Made by a program: the position numbers and the translations under genes | Origin: Cytobacillus oceanisediminis 2691 | GTDB lineage: Bacteria > Bacillota > Bacilli > Bacillales > Cytobacillaceae | Direction: 5' to 3' | Assembly: GCF_000294775.2 (NCBI RefSeq) | Contig: NZ_CP015506.1 | Location: 2,455,501 to 2,519,500 of the forward strand | Length of the DNA: 64,000 nucleotides | Part shown: piece after piece, positions 41,870 through 50,685 of the stretch | Position numbering within the stretch: the first letter of the stretch is position 1 | Layout: every line of letters starts with the position of its first letter | Notes under the pieces: generated by a model | Database searches by the model: none | What the model was told of the DNA's origin: nothing | Seen by the model: the letters and a program-made list of their open reading frames with translations, nothing else

Positions 41870-43354
41870 TTATTGATCGGCTAATAACGTGGCAATTTTG
41901 TCTTCTATAACCTTACCTTGACCGCCATCAGTTAAGTTATTCAGAATAACAGAAAAGATAAGTTCTTCCCCGCTGGCCGTCTTAACATATCCTGATAATG
42001 AACTGACTGTTGAGATGGAACCTGTTTTTGCTTTGACATTTCCGTCGGCATTGGTGTTTTTCATGCGATTTCTAAGAGTTCCCCCCACCATCCGGTCTGT
42101 ATTGCCGGCAATCGGCAATGAGTTCAAATAGGAGCTGAACCATTCTTCGTCCTGGACTTCGAAAAGAAGTTTTGAGATTTCATTTGCCGGAATTAAGTTT
42201 ACATGTGAGATTCCGGAACCGTCCCGGAGCACGAGGGTTTCCTTATTTATTCCAAGGGCTTCTGCTTGTTCTTCTAATACCTCGAGCCCTTTTTCCCAGC
42301 TGCCTTCTCCTTTTACAGCTTTGCCCATTTCCTTGATTAATGTTTCCGCATGGCCGTTATTGCTTAATTTCATGAATGGTATGAGCAAATCTTTGATAGG
42401 CATGGATTTATGCTCAGCAAATAGTTTTGCGTCTTCTGGAGCAGTGCCAGCTTCAGTTTTCCCTTTGATTTTAATGCCTTGTTCAGCGAGAGAGCGCTTC
42501 AATAGATCCAACGCGTAGCCAGTAGGCTCCCATACAGCGATCCATTCCCTTGAACGGCTGCCTTCAACTGGAATTTCTCCTTCAATTGTAACTGTGTTCG
42601 TACCATGATCTCTTTCAATATGGATATCCTTCTTTTCGTCTTTAGAGACGGTTTTAGCCTTATTGACGATCTTTATGTAATCTGTTTCCGGCTCCATTTT
42701 TACAATCGGTTCCTGCCCGGCTTTTTCTCCGGGATAAACCTCTACAATTACTGTGCCTGCGTCATAGTCCTCGTTGGGGGAGGCTGTAAGTGCCGAAACT
42801 TGTCCGCCATAATACCATGATTCATCGCTCCATGATAGATCGGTGGAATAGCGTATATCATCATACCACGTGTCATCACCGATCAGGCTGCCATGAATAA
42901 CTTTAATGCCTGCTTCTTTTACTTTAACGGCAAATGAATCAAAATCCTTCTTTAAAAGGGTTGGGTCTCCTTTTCCTTTTAAGATCAAGTCACCTTGAAG
43001 TGTCTTTCCCTTTATTGAACCTGTATGAAGAAGTTCTGTTGTGAACTGATAATTTTCTCCCAATGTTTCTAGAGCCGCTGCTGCTGTCAGAAGCTTCATA
43101 TTAGAAGCCGGTCTTAAACGTATATCCCCGATATGGTCGTATACCAGCTCGCCTGTTTCTGCATTGCGTATACTGACTCCTGCAAGCCCCCCCTGAAGAA
43201 TTGGATCATTATTAAGCATTTGGTTTAACTGCTGTACAAGTTCGCTGCCTTCTTCCGTTGCTTGGACTTGAGGCGATTCAGGCTGAGCAAAAGGAACAAG
43301 TGCCAGCATAAATACCAGCAATAAACTGATATTTATTTTTACACTCTTTTTCAT
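41870..43354 (-). CDS. dacC: D-Ala-D-Ala carboxypeptidase/endopeptidase DacC (PBP4-type)
   Basis: Class C low-molecular-weight penicillin-binding protein, family S13, acting on peptidoglycan cross-links outside the membrane. Signal peptide at residues 1-25 ([18 protein letters not shown]). Active-site motifs: SxxK as SNMK in RPASNMKLL, SxN as SNN in [11 protein letters not shown], and KTG in VKAKTGSIS. 494 residues from the ATG at 43354, which follows AAGGTGG; length and domain insertions match DacC of B. subtilis. Confidence 0.9.
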   Translation of the reverse strand: MKKSVKINISLLLVFMLALVPFAQPESPQVQATEEGSELVQQLNQMLNNDPILQGGLAGVSIRNAETGELVYDHIGDIRLRPASNMKLLTAAAALETLGENYQFTTELLHTGSIKGKTLQGDLILKGKGDPTLLKKDFDSFAVKVKEAGIKVIHGSLIGDDTWYDDIRYSTDLSWSDESWYYGGQVSALTASPNEDYDAGTVIVEVYPGEKAGQEPIVKMEPETDYIKIVNKAKTVSKDEKKDIHIERDHGTNTVTIEGEIPVEGSRSREWIAVWEPTGYALDLLKRSLAEQGIKIKGKTEAGTAPEDAKLFAEHKSMPIKDLLIPFMKLSNNGHAETLIKEMGKAVKGEGSWEKGLEVLEEQAEALGINKETLVLRDGSGISHVNLIPANEISKLLFEVQDEEWFSSYLNSLPIAGNTDRMVGGTLRNRMKNTNADGNVKAKTGSISTVSSLSGYVKTASGEELIFSVILNNLTDGGQGKVIEDKIATLLADQ

Positions 43355-43615
43355 ATGTATTAAACCACCTTCCATTTTTGTTTCTTAACCTTTTCTCCTT
43401 AGAAAGGTGTGTTTCCTTTATTTCCATAATGAGGAAAAAGAATCAATTTTTAATTTACTTAACTATTTTATTCTCCACTGCAGAAGTTATGAGGACTGGC
43501 TATTATTTCTAATTTTTTCTAAAATAAATATTATCCTACTAAGAAGATTTATTCTTAAAATGGTATTAGAAAATGGTATGATAAAAGCAGGTGAATTTTT
43601 TAAGGGGTGGAAAGT

Positions 43616-43873
43616 ATGAGTGTACATAAAGCAATTTCAGAACATGTAGGAAAGCAGAATAAGATTATAACGAAATTTGCTGCCCTGGAACAGCAGCGCG
43701 AATACTATATTGAGCAAGCATTGGATCTATGCAGGCGAGGACTTCCTTTTTCTGCGGATAAGATAAATGAAGTAACTGCTGAAATCAATGAACTTTCTAA
43801 ACAGGGAATTATACCTGCTAGAAAGTATGTAACAATTGAGATGATTGAGGAATATGCATCAAAGACAAAATAG
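43616..43873 (+). CDS. ypbS: YpbS family protein (DUF2533)
   Basis: 85-residue DUF2533 protein like B. subtilis YpbS: a helical hairpin, SVHKAISEHVGKQNKIITKF at the start and AEINELSKQGIIPARKYVT in the second half. ATG at 43616 after AAGGGGTGG. Function unknown. Confidence 0.8.
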   Translation: MSVHKAISEHVGKQNKIITKFAALEQQREYYIEQALDLCRRGLPFSADKINEVTAEINELSKQGIIPARKYVTIEMIEEYASKTK

Positions 43874-43886
43874 GTACTTATGATCA

Positions 43887-43923
43887 TAAAGAAGCGTGAC
43901 TTCTAATTGAATGCACGCTTCTT
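43887..43923. terminator. Bidirectional terminator
   Basis: AAAGAAGCGTG/CACGCTTCTTT stem between ypbS and the MGMT-family gene. Confidence 0.82.
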
Positions 43924-44240
43924 TATATTTGCTGTGAGGATTCGTGGGCAAATTCCTGCAAATCAAGTCTTTTATTTATATTAAAATGTATCCCCTCATT
44001 TTCTAATAGTTCTCTCTGAATGTCATGCAAATCTCCGTCTTTAAACCCAATTTCCCCTTTCCCATTCACAACCCGATGCCACGGAAGCTGATGCTTTTCA
44101 CTTTGGGTATGAAGGATCCGGACCACCTGTCTAGCTCCTCGGGGGCTCCCGGCCAGCCTTGCGATTTGCCCGTATGTCATGACTTTTCCTCTTGGGATGT
44201 TTTTAATGATTTTTATAACTTTTTCTGTGAATGGCTGCAC
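43923..44240 (-). CDS. Alkyltransferase-like (ATL) protein of the MGMT family
   Basis: 105-residue protein with only the DNA-binding C-terminal domain of O6-alkylguanine-DNA alkyltransferase: IPRGKVMTYGQIARLAG (helix-turn-helix) and PRGARQVVRIL with the arginine finger. The active-site PCHRV is PWHRVV here, so Trp replaces the alkyl-accepting Cys. This is the mark of ATL proteins, which bind O6-alkylguanine and hand it to nucleotide excision repair instead of repairing it. Start ATG at 44240; monocistronic. Confidence 0.9.
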   Translation of the reverse strand: MQPFTEKVIKIIKNIPRGKVMTYGQIARLAGSPRGARQVVRILHTQSEKHQLPWHRVVNGKGEIGFKDGDLHDIQRELLENEGIHFNINKRLDLQEFAHESSQQI

Positions 44241-44277
44241 ATGATTGCTCCTTTTTTATCTTATATTATAAAACAAA

Positions 44278-44298
44278 CCCGCCTGAGTTTCAGGCGGG
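44278..44298 (-). terminator. Terminator of the protease-endonuclease operon
   Basis: CCCGCCTGA-GTT-TCAGGCGGG stem, then TTTGTTTT on the minus strand. Confidence 0.85.
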
Positions 44299-44306
44299 CT
44301 CTCTTA

Positions 44307-45116
44307 TTATCCTAACATTTTCTTAGCATGTTCCGGAAAATCAATAAATGGGTTGCGGTTTCCCTGGAGTTCTTGAATGGCAGCGTTTCTATGCTTTTCA
44401 TATATAGTCACTGGATATTCTGCATGCCATCTCAGCAAAATCTGCATATCCATCTTTTCTTCGATTTTAATTACTTTTTTATATCTGACAGCAAAATAGA
44501 ATACTGCTCTTGCGGCAATACCCTTTCCATATTCAGGCTCAAACTTTTCCTGTTCTGCCATTCCGCATCCGTTCCTGATACTCTCAGCCTCGAAATCCGG
44601 AGCATAGGTTTCAAAATCAAAGTAGGGGAAGTTGCTTCTCATACTGTTGCATGCCGGTTCACAGGCAAACAGGTGATGGAGATCCCCTCTCATTGGCTGC
44701 CTTTCCTCAAACCAGGATTGTGGAATGACATGTTCGGTATTAAAAATTACTCTTTTAATGCTGCTATAGCCGCTTTCCTGAATCGACTGCAGAAGCTTGA
44801 GATCCTGGTCAATGGCTTTAAGCGGGTCCATCCCTTTCCCGGAATATAAACTTTTTAGCTTGAGATTTTCCTGCAGATCCACCCATGGATATACATACTG
44901 GTGGGGTGAGTAATCCAATTGCCGGTTATGGGTACGAACCACCAGAGTATGGATTTGTTCTGGGATGTCTTCTTTTTCTAAATCAAGGGTGCTGTAGTAA
45001 TCCTCCAGATTGATTTTATCCTTCTGAGCATCGTAATAGGGTTCATTCTGAGCATTTTCAATATACTTTGACTGAGCCTCTGCCCATGCGGCTGAAATAT
45101 TGTTCACTTTAATCAT
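44307..45116 (-). CDS. Endonuclease I family nuclease
   Basis: 269-residue nuclease of the endonuclease I family (His-Me finger; Vvn/EndA/Bsn type). NTEHVIPQSWF carries the catalytic His, followed by GDLHHLFACEPACNSMRSNF with conserved Asp-Leu-His and Asn-x-x-Arg, and LQGNRNPFIDFPE at the end: all family blocks are present. There is no signal peptide, whereas relatives are usually secreted. Its start overlaps the stop of the intracellular subtilisin gene by four bases, so they are translated together. Confidence 0.88.
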   Translation of the reverse strand: MIKVNNISAAWAEAQSKYIENAQNEPYYDAQKDKINLEDYYSTLDLEKEDIPEQIHTLVVRTHNRQLDYSPHQYVYPWVDLQENLKLKSLYSGKGMDPLKAIDQDLKLLQSIQESGYSSIKRVIFNTEHVIPQSWFEERQPMRGDLHHLFACEPACNSMRSNFPYFDFETYAPDFEAESIRNGCGMAEQEKFEPEYGKGIAARAVFYFAVRYKKVIKIEEKMDMQILLRWHAEYPVTIYEKHRNAAIQELQGNRNPFIDFPEHAKKMLG

Positions 45117-46078
45117 ATAGCATTATGGACCATGGATTTGAATTTTTGGTCAAAGATCCCGGCTAAATGCTCAGGTACGGTTAAATAAACAAGACCGTTT
45201 CCTTCCAGTTTAGGCGAATTGCCTAATGGAACTGTCCTTCTGATTAATTGTGCATATAGTTCTGGTTCTGAAAGCTTTCTTTCAAATTGCTTGTTTGCTA
45301 AATCTTTGATTAGGGCCAGCGCACCTGAAACGTGTGGTGCTGCCATTGAAGTGCCGCTAAGCGTTGCGTATTTCCCGTTTAAGAAGGTAGATAATATCTC
45401 TTCACCAGGTGCCACCAAATCAATTTCATTATGTGAGTTTGTAAATTCGGAAGAATCCCTCTCAAGGTTTACAGCACCCACACTAATCACCTCATTGTAG
45501 CAGCCAGGATAAGCAAACTCGTCTGTAGAATCGTCCCCATCCCCTTCATTTCCTGCTGCGCAGACGACAAGGATATTCTTTTTAACAGCCGCTTTTATCG
45601 CATCATGCAGTTCAGGAACATCGGCTGGTCCGCCAAGTGACATGGAAATGATATCAGCATTTTGTTCGATGGCATAATGAATGCCATTGATGATCCATTC
45701 ATATTGGCCGGAACCATCCTTATTTAAGACCTTCACAATAAGGAGATCTGCTTCAGGAGCTACCCCAATGACACCAGCATCGTTTTCATGCGCAGCGATA
45801 GTTCCAGCAACATGTGTGCCGTGGCCATTATAGTCTTTGAAAATATTTGGATCGCTGTTATCGTCATCTGTAAAATTCCGTCCTCCTGTTATTCGATCCT
45901 TCAGATCAGCATGGCTTAGGTCGCATCCGGTGTCCAAAACAGCAATTTTAATTCCTTTTCCTTTTGTTTCGTTCCACATTTTTGGCGCCTGTATTAAATC
46001 CACGCCTTTTGGAACTTCCAAAACTTCCTCTTCCTGACGAATCACCTTAAAAGGAATAACACGAACATATTGCTCCAT
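45113..46078 (-). CDS. Intracellular subtilisin-like serine protease
   Basis: S8 peptidase of the intracellular subtilisin (Isp) type: no signal peptide and a short N-terminal propeptide (about 20 residues) containing VIPF and a VLEVPKGV segment, near the LIPY-type inhibitory motif of Isp. Catalytic triad Asp49 (VLDTG), His86 (NGHGTHVAG) and Ser244 (GTSMAAP), oxyanion Asn176. 321 residues as in IspA. Cleaves cytosolic proteins in stationary phase in relatives. Upstream partner of the endonuclease gene. Confidence 0.9.
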   Translation of the reverse strand: MEQYVRVIPFKVIRQEEEVLEVPKGVDLIQAPKMWNETKGKGIKIAVLDTGCDLSHADLKDRITGGRNFTDDDNSDPNIFKDYNGHGTHVAGTIAAHENDAGVIGVAPEADLLIVKVLNKDGSGQYEWIINGIHYAIEQNADIISMSLGGPADVPELHDAIKAAVKKNILVVCAAGNEGDGDDSTDEFAYPGCYNEVISVGAVNLERDSSEFTNSHNEIDLVAPGEEILSTFLNGKYATLSGTSMAAPHVSGALALIKDLANKQFERKLSEPELYAQLIRRTVPLGNSPKLEGNGLVYLTVPEHLAGIFDQKFKSMVHNAI

Positions 46079-46277
46079 TTCTTTCCCTCCTTAAGAGATT
46101 AAATTGAAGCTGGTTCTTGCTGTTGAATCTATTTTAACAATTCTGAATATTAATTAACAGTACCGTTGGTAGGGGAAATTACTAGAATAATGTTTGTGAA
46201 AAAGGAAGAATGTGTGCTATTTGCCCTATGAAATGGCATTAGGCTGACCAGGCGGCAAACCATTCAAGTAACTGGTT

Positions 46278-46790
46278 TTATATGAGAGTTTTTAATAGCT
46301 TCGGAATCTCCGCATAGATTTGAATGATTTCATCCATTTTCATTCGGACCAGTCCAGAAGACGAAGGAGCAGCAAAATCAATTGTTCCGGGAACCACAGA
46401 TTCCTCCTGTACTCCCCATGGCAGCTTCTTTTTGCGGCTGTATTCCTGATATACTCCTTTTCCAACAAAGCAAATGACTTTTGGCTTAAGTTCAACTACT
46501 TTTTTAATCAGTTCTTCTCTGCCTTCTTTATATTCTTCCTTTGTTATTTCGTCCGCTGCTTTAGTTGGCCTGGAAACAATATTTGTCATCCCATATCCCA
46601 GATCCAATAATTTATAGTCCTCCGCTGCGCTGTATCTTCTGGGAGTTAACCCCGATTCATGGAGAATTTTCCAAAACCGGTTATTAGGATTTGCAAAATG
46701 ATGACCTGTTTCTCCTGAACGGATACTCGGATTGAAGCCGACAAAAAGCAAATCAAGATTTTCTTTTAAATGATCTTTTATAGGCTCCAT
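46278..46790 (-). CDS. Mismatch-specific uracil/thymine DNA glycosylase (Mug-like)
   Basis: 170-residue family 2 uracil-DNA glycosylase. VGFNPSIRSGETGHHFANPN resembles the Mug motif A (GINPGL...G..FA.P.NRFW), with NRFWKILHESGLTPR next; VSRPTKAADEIT and a late SSSGLVRM block match family motifs B and C. Removes U or T opposite G and ethenocytosine. Start ATG at 46790. Alone. Confidence 0.87.
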   Translation of the reverse strand: MEPIKDHLKENLDLLFVGFNPSIRSGETGHHFANPNNRFWKILHESGLTPRRYSAAEDYKLLDLGYGMTNIVSRPTKAADEITKEEYKEGREELIKKVVELKPKVICFVGKGVYQEYSRKKKLPWGVQEESVVPGTIDFAAPSSSGLVRMKMDEIIQIYAEIPKLLKTLI

Positions 46791-46854
46791 ATAATCATCC
46801 TTTCATTATTGGCAAGGTACTTTTATATTATATAAAATCACCTGGGTATAAAAC

Positions 46855-46880
46855 AAAAAAGAGCCATTTCGGCTCTTTTT
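46855..46880 (-). terminator. Terminator of ppiB
   Basis: AAAAAAGAGCC-ATTTC-GGCTCTTTTT stem with T-runs on both strands. Confidence 0.85.
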
Positions 46881-46890
46881 GCTGAACTAT

Positions 46891-47328
46891 TTATCCTTCA
46901 AAAATTTCAACTTTCTCCATAACATCGCCATTTCTCATCGCTTTGACTGCTTCAATGCCTGAAGTTACTTTTCCAAAAACAGTGTGAACACCGTTTAGAT
47001 GAGGCTGTGGCTCATGAACGATAAAGAACTGGCTTCCGCCTGTATCGCGGCCCGCGTGTGCCATAGATAGTGAACCTTCTTCATGCTTATGAGGGTTGCC
47101 TTCTGTTTCACATTTGATTGTATATCCAGGTCCGCCAGTTCCTGTTCCATTAGGGCAGCCTCCTTGGCTTACAAACCCAGGAATTACACGATGGAAAGAC
47201 AAACCATTATAAAAGCCTTCGTTCGCAAGCTTTTTGAAATTTTCAACTGTCCCTGGTGCCGCTTCAGGATATAGTTCAAATTCAACCTTTTCACCGTTTT
47301 TCATTAATATGTATCCTTTTTCTGCCAT
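46891..47328 (-). CDS. ppiB: Peptidyl-prolyl cis-trans isomerase (cyclophilin)
   Basis: Single-domain cytosolic cyclophilin, 145 residues, catalysing proline isomerisation. [25 protein letters not shown] and [19 protein letters not shown] are the catalytic blocks (Arg, Phe, Gln). ATG at 47328, nine bases after AAGGAG. Monocistronic, convergent with nothing close. Confidence 0.92.
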   Translation of the reverse strand: MAEKGYILMKNGEKVEFELYPEAAPGTVENFKKLANEGFYNGLSFHRVIPGFVSQGGCPNGTGTGGPGYTIKCETEGNPHKHEEGSLSMAHAGRDTGGSQFFIVHEPQPHLNGVHTVFGKVTSGIEAVKAMRNGDVMEKVEIFEG

Positions 47329-47492
47329 ACTAATCATCTCCTTATGTAAAAATCAAATTAATAATACCATTAATCTCTCCAGGAATAAAATTAAAAGACG
47401 TTTTTTCACTGATTGAAAATAAATAACAAAGGGTAAAGTTAAAATAGCATAGCAGCATAAAAAGCAGAAATGTCTTATTGGAGGTTTATAGA

Positions 47493-48149
47493 ATGAAAAA
47501 GTGGGCTTTTGTCTCAGATTTTGACGGAACAATATCAAAAAGAGACTTCTATTTGATTATGATGGATAAATATTTTCCGGAGGGGCGCAAGCTGATGCCC
47601 AAATGGAAGGCTGGGGAGATAAAGGATATCGACTTTTTGAATAAAGTCTTCACTTCCATCAATCAGGATGAAGAACAAATTGTAAACGATATTTATTCAA
47701 TAGAAATTGATGAATATGTACCTGACTTTATCAAAAAGGTTCAGCAGAACGGCGGAGATTTTTATATTTTGAGTGCTGGCACAGACTATTATATTTATCA
47801 CCTATTAAAAAAATATGGAGTGGAACATGTAAAGGTTTTTTCGAATGAAGGGCATTATCATGAGAAGAATGTGCACATGAATATAGATGAGAATCATCAG
47901 CATTACTCTGAAAGATATGGCATTGATAAATCGAAGGTCATTCAGGACTTAAAGAAGGAATATGAAACTGTGTTTTTTATTGGGGACAGTGAACCGGATT
48001 CCCACCCCGCGGAGTATGCTGACATTACTTTTGCCAAAAATGGGCTTCAGGATCTTCTTCGGAAAAAAGACATAGCATTTGTGCCGGTAGAAGAATTTAG
48101 AGAAGTGGAAAATTATTTAAAGGAAAAAGGCATATTGCCAAATGCATAA
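47493..48149 (+). CDS. HAD phosphatase, MtnX-like
   Basis: 218-residue HAD superfamily IB phosphatase. DFDGTISKRDFY is motif I with the nucleophilic Asp; LSAGTDYYIY is motif II; FFIGDSEPDSHPAEYAD is motif IV. The sequence most resembles MtnX (2-hydroxy-3-keto-5-methylthiopentenyl-1-phosphate phosphatase, methionine salvage), but no other mtn gene is near, so a related HAD such as a phosphoserine-like phosphatase is possible. ATG at 47493 behind TTGGAGG. Confidence 0.75.
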   Translation: MKKWAFVSDFDGTISKRDFYLIMMDKYFPEGRKLMPKWKAGEIKDIDFLNKVFTSINQDEEQIVNDIYSIEIDEYVPDFIKKVQQNGGDFYILSAGTDYYIYHLLKKYGVEHVKVFSNEGHYHEKNVHMNIDENHQHYSERYGIDKSKVIQDLKKEYETVFFIGDSEPDSHPAEYADITFAKNGLQDLLRKKDIAFVPVEEFREVENYLKEKGILPNA

Positions 48150-48201
48150 TCTTCTCGCCAGGGCAAATCCGCTTTTATTGCCCTGGCATGTTTGTATGTA
48201 C

Positions 48202-48363
48202 TTAACCAAATAGCTCCAAGAATAATATTAGGATAAATATGATAAATGCATAAAATGAGAGATGCAGAAATACAGTTGTTAATTTAAATTTGATTTCTTC
48301 CACATTAAATGACTGTTGTCTTCGAGTCCTTGCTCTCACTGCCGCAACACCATCCCTGGACAT
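48202..48363 (-). CDS. Small membrane protein, 53 residues
   Basis: ATG at 48363 to TAA at 48202. The N-terminal half is basic (SRDGVAAVRARTRRQQSF), then VEEIKFKLTTVFL and one hydrophobic helix (LSFYAFIIFILILFLELFG) to the end, so a single-pass membrane protein with the basic end in the cytosol is likely. It fills an otherwise empty 347-base gap. No obvious ribosome site was found, which lowers confidence. Family not recognised. Confidence 0.5.
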   Translation of the reverse strand: MSRDGVAAVRARTRRQQSFNVEEIKFKLTTVFLHLSFYAFIIFILILFLELFG

Positions 48364-48419
48364 AATAATATTGATAATCGGATTATTTCTATCATAAATT
48401 ATATTTCTTCATGAAATAG

Positions 48420-48474
48420 GCGCTTCCCTTCAAAAAATAACAGTTTATAAGTAACGGATTTCCTGGGGAAGCGC
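48420..48474 (-). other. Wide hairpin after the HD-domain gene
   Basis: GCGCTTCCC (48420-48428) pairs with GGGAAGCGC (48466-48474) across a 37-base loop, between the small membrane protein and the HD gene. No T-run, so it may be a weak terminator or an RNA structure. Confidence 0.35.
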
Positions 48475-48495
48475 ATAACATGACAGAAATTTAGG

Positions 48496-49020
48496 TTATT
48501 CTTCTTTTTTCTTAAGGTAATCATCAATCTTATTATCGAGTATTTCGAGGCTTTTCATAGCCCGCCCAAAATCGAGTTCACGATAATGATGCGCTCCTCC
48601 GGGTTCTTCATCTTTTTCATCTGCCAATTTGACTATGGATTGCAGCGGAGTTCTTACAACCTCACCGCCAGGCAGAAATGAATCCGTGTGAAAAAGGATG
48701 GCTAAGGCTATTTCTTTAGCTTTAATCGGGTTTTCTCCAAGCCTGATTAGGAGTTTGTGTGCCCGCTCAGCACCTTTAATGGCATGAATGTCATTCAGCC
48801 GGTAAAGGTCGTAATCCCACTTTCCATTTTTGTACCAGGTATAATGGCCAATGTCATGCATGAAACCTGCTTTAGCCGCGGAATCAACGTCTTCTCCGGA
48901 TTCTTGTGCGAGCTGGAAAGCATGATAGGCAACTGCAATAGCATGAGCGATGCCGGAGCGTGTAATATATTTCTGTGCGATCCGATGCTGATATATGTCG
49001 GTTAGTTTTACATCTCTCAT
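48496..49020 (-). CDS. HD-domain protein
   Basis: 174-residue metal-dependent phosphohydrolase-like protein (HD superfamily). His in a GIAHAIAVAYHAFQLAQE helix and the HD pair in FMHDIGHYTW are the metal ligands; a later AILFHTDSFL is a second His and Asp motif. Possible substrates are nucleotides or phosphate monoesters; unknown. ATG at 49020, eight bases after GGAGG. 15 bases downstream of the following RHH gene, likely one operon. Confidence 0.8.
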   Translation of the reverse strand: MRDVKLTDIYQHRIAQKYITRSGIAHAIAVAYHAFQLAQESGEDVDSAAKAGFMHDIGHYTWYKNGKWDYDLYRLNDIHAIKGAERAHKLLIRLGENPIKAKEIALAILFHTDSFLPGGEVVRTPLQSIVKLADEKDEEPGGAHHYRELDFGRAMKSLEILDNKIDDYLKKKEE

Positions 49021-49041
49021 GTAATCCCCCTCCAATCAGGA

Positions 49042-49236
49042 TTAAAATTTCTTATTGAGTTGTTTTTGCTTATTCATTACTTCATATGATTTTTCAATAA
49101 TATCTGTTAAAACGTCGCCTTTATAAATCCTGCCGAGTTTCGTGTTTTCCTGATAATAATCAACAATTTCATCGAGCATATTTGAAGTCTCTCTTGTTAT
49201 GCGGACGTTAAGCTGAATACGGGTTTCTCCACTCAT
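49042..49236 (-). CDS. Ribbon-helix-helix protein
   Basis: 64-residue RHH (CopG/Arc-like) protein. MSGETRIQLNVRITRETSNM forms the beta strand and start of helix A; LDEIVDYYQ and DVLTDIIEKSYEVM complete the fold. ATG at 49236, six bases after AGGAGG. No toxin gene is next to it, so it is more likely a transcription factor than an antitoxin. Transcribed with the HD gene. Confidence 0.7.
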   Translation of the reverse strand: MSGETRIQLNVRITRETSNMLDEIVDYYQENTKLGRIYKGDVLTDIIEKSYEVMNKQKQLNKKF

Positions 49237-49373
49237 TTGAATCCTCCTAGCCATTAATATCTGAAAGCTAGCAACGCGCTAGCATATGCTGTCGTTTTGT
49301 TAGTGTGTGCTATAAATATTTAGATTACACTGTTTTCCTGAATTATTCCAGTATAAAGTTTACTTGAAACACA

Positions 49374-49388
49374 AAAAGAGAGAATGGC
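49374..49388 (-). terminator. Distal arm of the PBP terminator, split by the IS
   Basis: AAAAGAGAGAATGGC (plus strand), the perfect complement of 50686-50700. The insertion sequence lies in the loop between the two arms; the T-rich tract for the minus-strand transcript follows this arm. Confidence 0.8.
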
Positions 49389-49433
49389 TATTTGCACATA
49401 ACCCTGTCAAGTAGACATTGAAAAAAGAGTATA

Positions 49434-50303
49434 CTAAGCTGCGGCCTTTTCTCGATATTCTATCGGGGAAAGGTCGTTTAATTTACTTTGAAAACGGTCT
49501 TGATTGTAAAAATGTATATAATCCTGAATTGCTACGTAAGCTTCTTCCATTGTTTTGGGACGTACTAAATAAACTTTCTCCGTCTTTAAATGAGAAAAGA
49601 AACACTCTATACAAGCATTATCATGACAGTTTCCTCTTCTTGAATGGCTGCCTATAACTTGGAGGTCCTCCTTCACTTGTTTTTCGTATGCTTTGGTTGT
49701 ATATTGAAACCCCTGATCTGAGTGGATTAAAGCATTTTTTGCGAACTGCTTGCCTTCTAGCTGTTTTATAGTATCTATGACTAACTTAAGATCGTTCCTT
49801 TCAGATAACTGCCATGAAACAATTTCATTGTTATATAAGTCTAAAACAGCTGACAGATAGACAAACTCATCCCCAACTCGGATGTAAGTAATATCTGTGA
49901 CGAGTTTTTCATACGGTTTTTCAGCAAAGAACTCCCGATTTAAGACATTGGGAAATAAAACGGATCCTTTTCGTCCATAGAATGGACGTTTCTTGCGAAT
50001 GACAGAACGAATACCTAATTCCCTCATTAATCTTCTGACCCGTTTATGATTAGCTACAATTCCCTCCCGGGAAAGAGCCCTTGTCATTCGTTTATATCCG
50101 TAGTAAGGATGCATTTTGTGGATGGCTAAGATATGCTCTTTTACTAAAATATTCTCCTCAAGACGGATTCTTCGTATAGGATTTGTATTGCGCCACTTGT
50201 AATATCCTGCTTTTGAAACTTCCCCAATTTTCAGTAGCCACGCAAGGGGATACTTTTCCCTTAAATTATCAATAATTTGAAATCGATCTGCTTTTAGGAC
50301 CAT
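49434..50303 (-). CDS. IS3-family transposase OrfB (DDE domain)
   Basis: 289-residue integrase-core transposase. HTH_21-like N-terminal region (HKMHPYYGYKRMTRALSREG), then the DDE catalytic domain: Asp in LVTDITYIRVG, Asp in LIHSDQGFQYTT and Glu in ACIECFFSHLKTE. Its start overlaps orfA, and the full OrfAB transposase is expected from a -1 frameshift. Confidence 0.95.
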   Translation of the reverse strand: MVLKADRFQIIDNLREKYPLAWLLKIGEVSKAGYYKWRNTNPIRRIRLEENILVKEHILAIHKMHPYYGYKRMTRALSREGIVANHKRVRRLMRELGIRSVIRKKRPFYGRKGSVLFPNVLNREFFAEKPYEKLVTDITYIRVGDEFVYLSAVLDLYNNEIVSWQLSERNDLKLVIDTIKQLEGKQFAKNALIHSDQGFQYTTKAYEKQVKEDLQVIGSHSRRGNCHDNACIECFFSHLKTEKVYLVRPKTMEEAYVAIQDYIHFYNQDRFQSKLNDLSPIEYREKAAA

Positions 50304-50596
50304 TCCTTCCCATGTAGATTTGGATTGCGCTTTTTTAAGTATTCCACCTGCGCTTTCAGATAGGCATTCTCTTCTTCCAAATTATTAAAGTTTTTCTTAT
50401 TCCAATGCCCACGCTGGTCATCAAATGATTCTCCGTTTCGTACTTTTTTAACCCAATTTGCAATTTGGGCATCACTTTTAATACCAAAATGTTCTCGAAG
50501 CTGTTTATAAGACCATTTCTCCTCCAACTTCAAACGAACAACTTCTCGCTTAAACCCCTCTGTATAGGTTTTAAAGGTTTGTCCTTTTTTGGCCAT
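50294..50596 (-). CDS. IS3-family transposase OrfA
   Basis: 100-residue DNA-binding OrfA: helix-turn-helix in the N-terminal half (YKQLREHFGIKSDAQIANWVKKVRNG) and a leucine-zipper-like end (NLEEENAYLKAQVEYLKK). The slippery A-AAA-AAG lies at 50331-50337 (minus strand), near its end; a -1 shift there runs into the orfB frame, which gives the OrfAB fusion. Confidence 0.92.
   Translation of the reverse strand: MAKKGQTFKTYTEGFKREVVRLKLEEKWSYKQLREHFGIKSDAQIANWVKKVRNGESFDDQRGHWNKKNFNNLEEENAYLKAQVEYLKKRNPNLHGKEWS
50331..50337 (-). promoter_or_regulatory. Programmed -1 frameshift site
   Basis: Minus-strand AAAAAAG in frame as TTA-AAA-AAG, the classical IS3-family slippery heptamer. After slipping by -1 the frame reads through MVLKADRF of OrfB. 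Confidence 0.8.
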
Positions 50597-50685
50597 AGAA
50601 AAAACCCCTCCAAGTAGACTAGTAAGAACATCATATCATGTTCTCTTTTTTTACTGTCTACCTGAAGGGGATAATAACAATTTTG

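Larger units (their letters stand above)
49402..50670 (-). mobile_element. IS3-family (IS150-like) insertion sequence
   Basis: 1269 bp. Terminal inverted repeats of about 30 bases with about 24 matches: left CCCTGTCAAGTAGACATTG... and right (reverse) CCCCTTCAGGTAGACAGTA..., sharing GTAGACA and AAAAAAGAG. Flanked by a 4-bp direct repeat ATAA (49398-49401 and 50671-50674). Carries orfA and orfB on the minus strand. Both reading frames and both ends are intact, so it is probably still mobile. Confidence 0.88.

Noticed and set aside
49042..49236. RHH gene as antitoxin
   Set aside because: The neighbour is an HD-domain gene, not a recognisable toxin; kept as RHH protein only.
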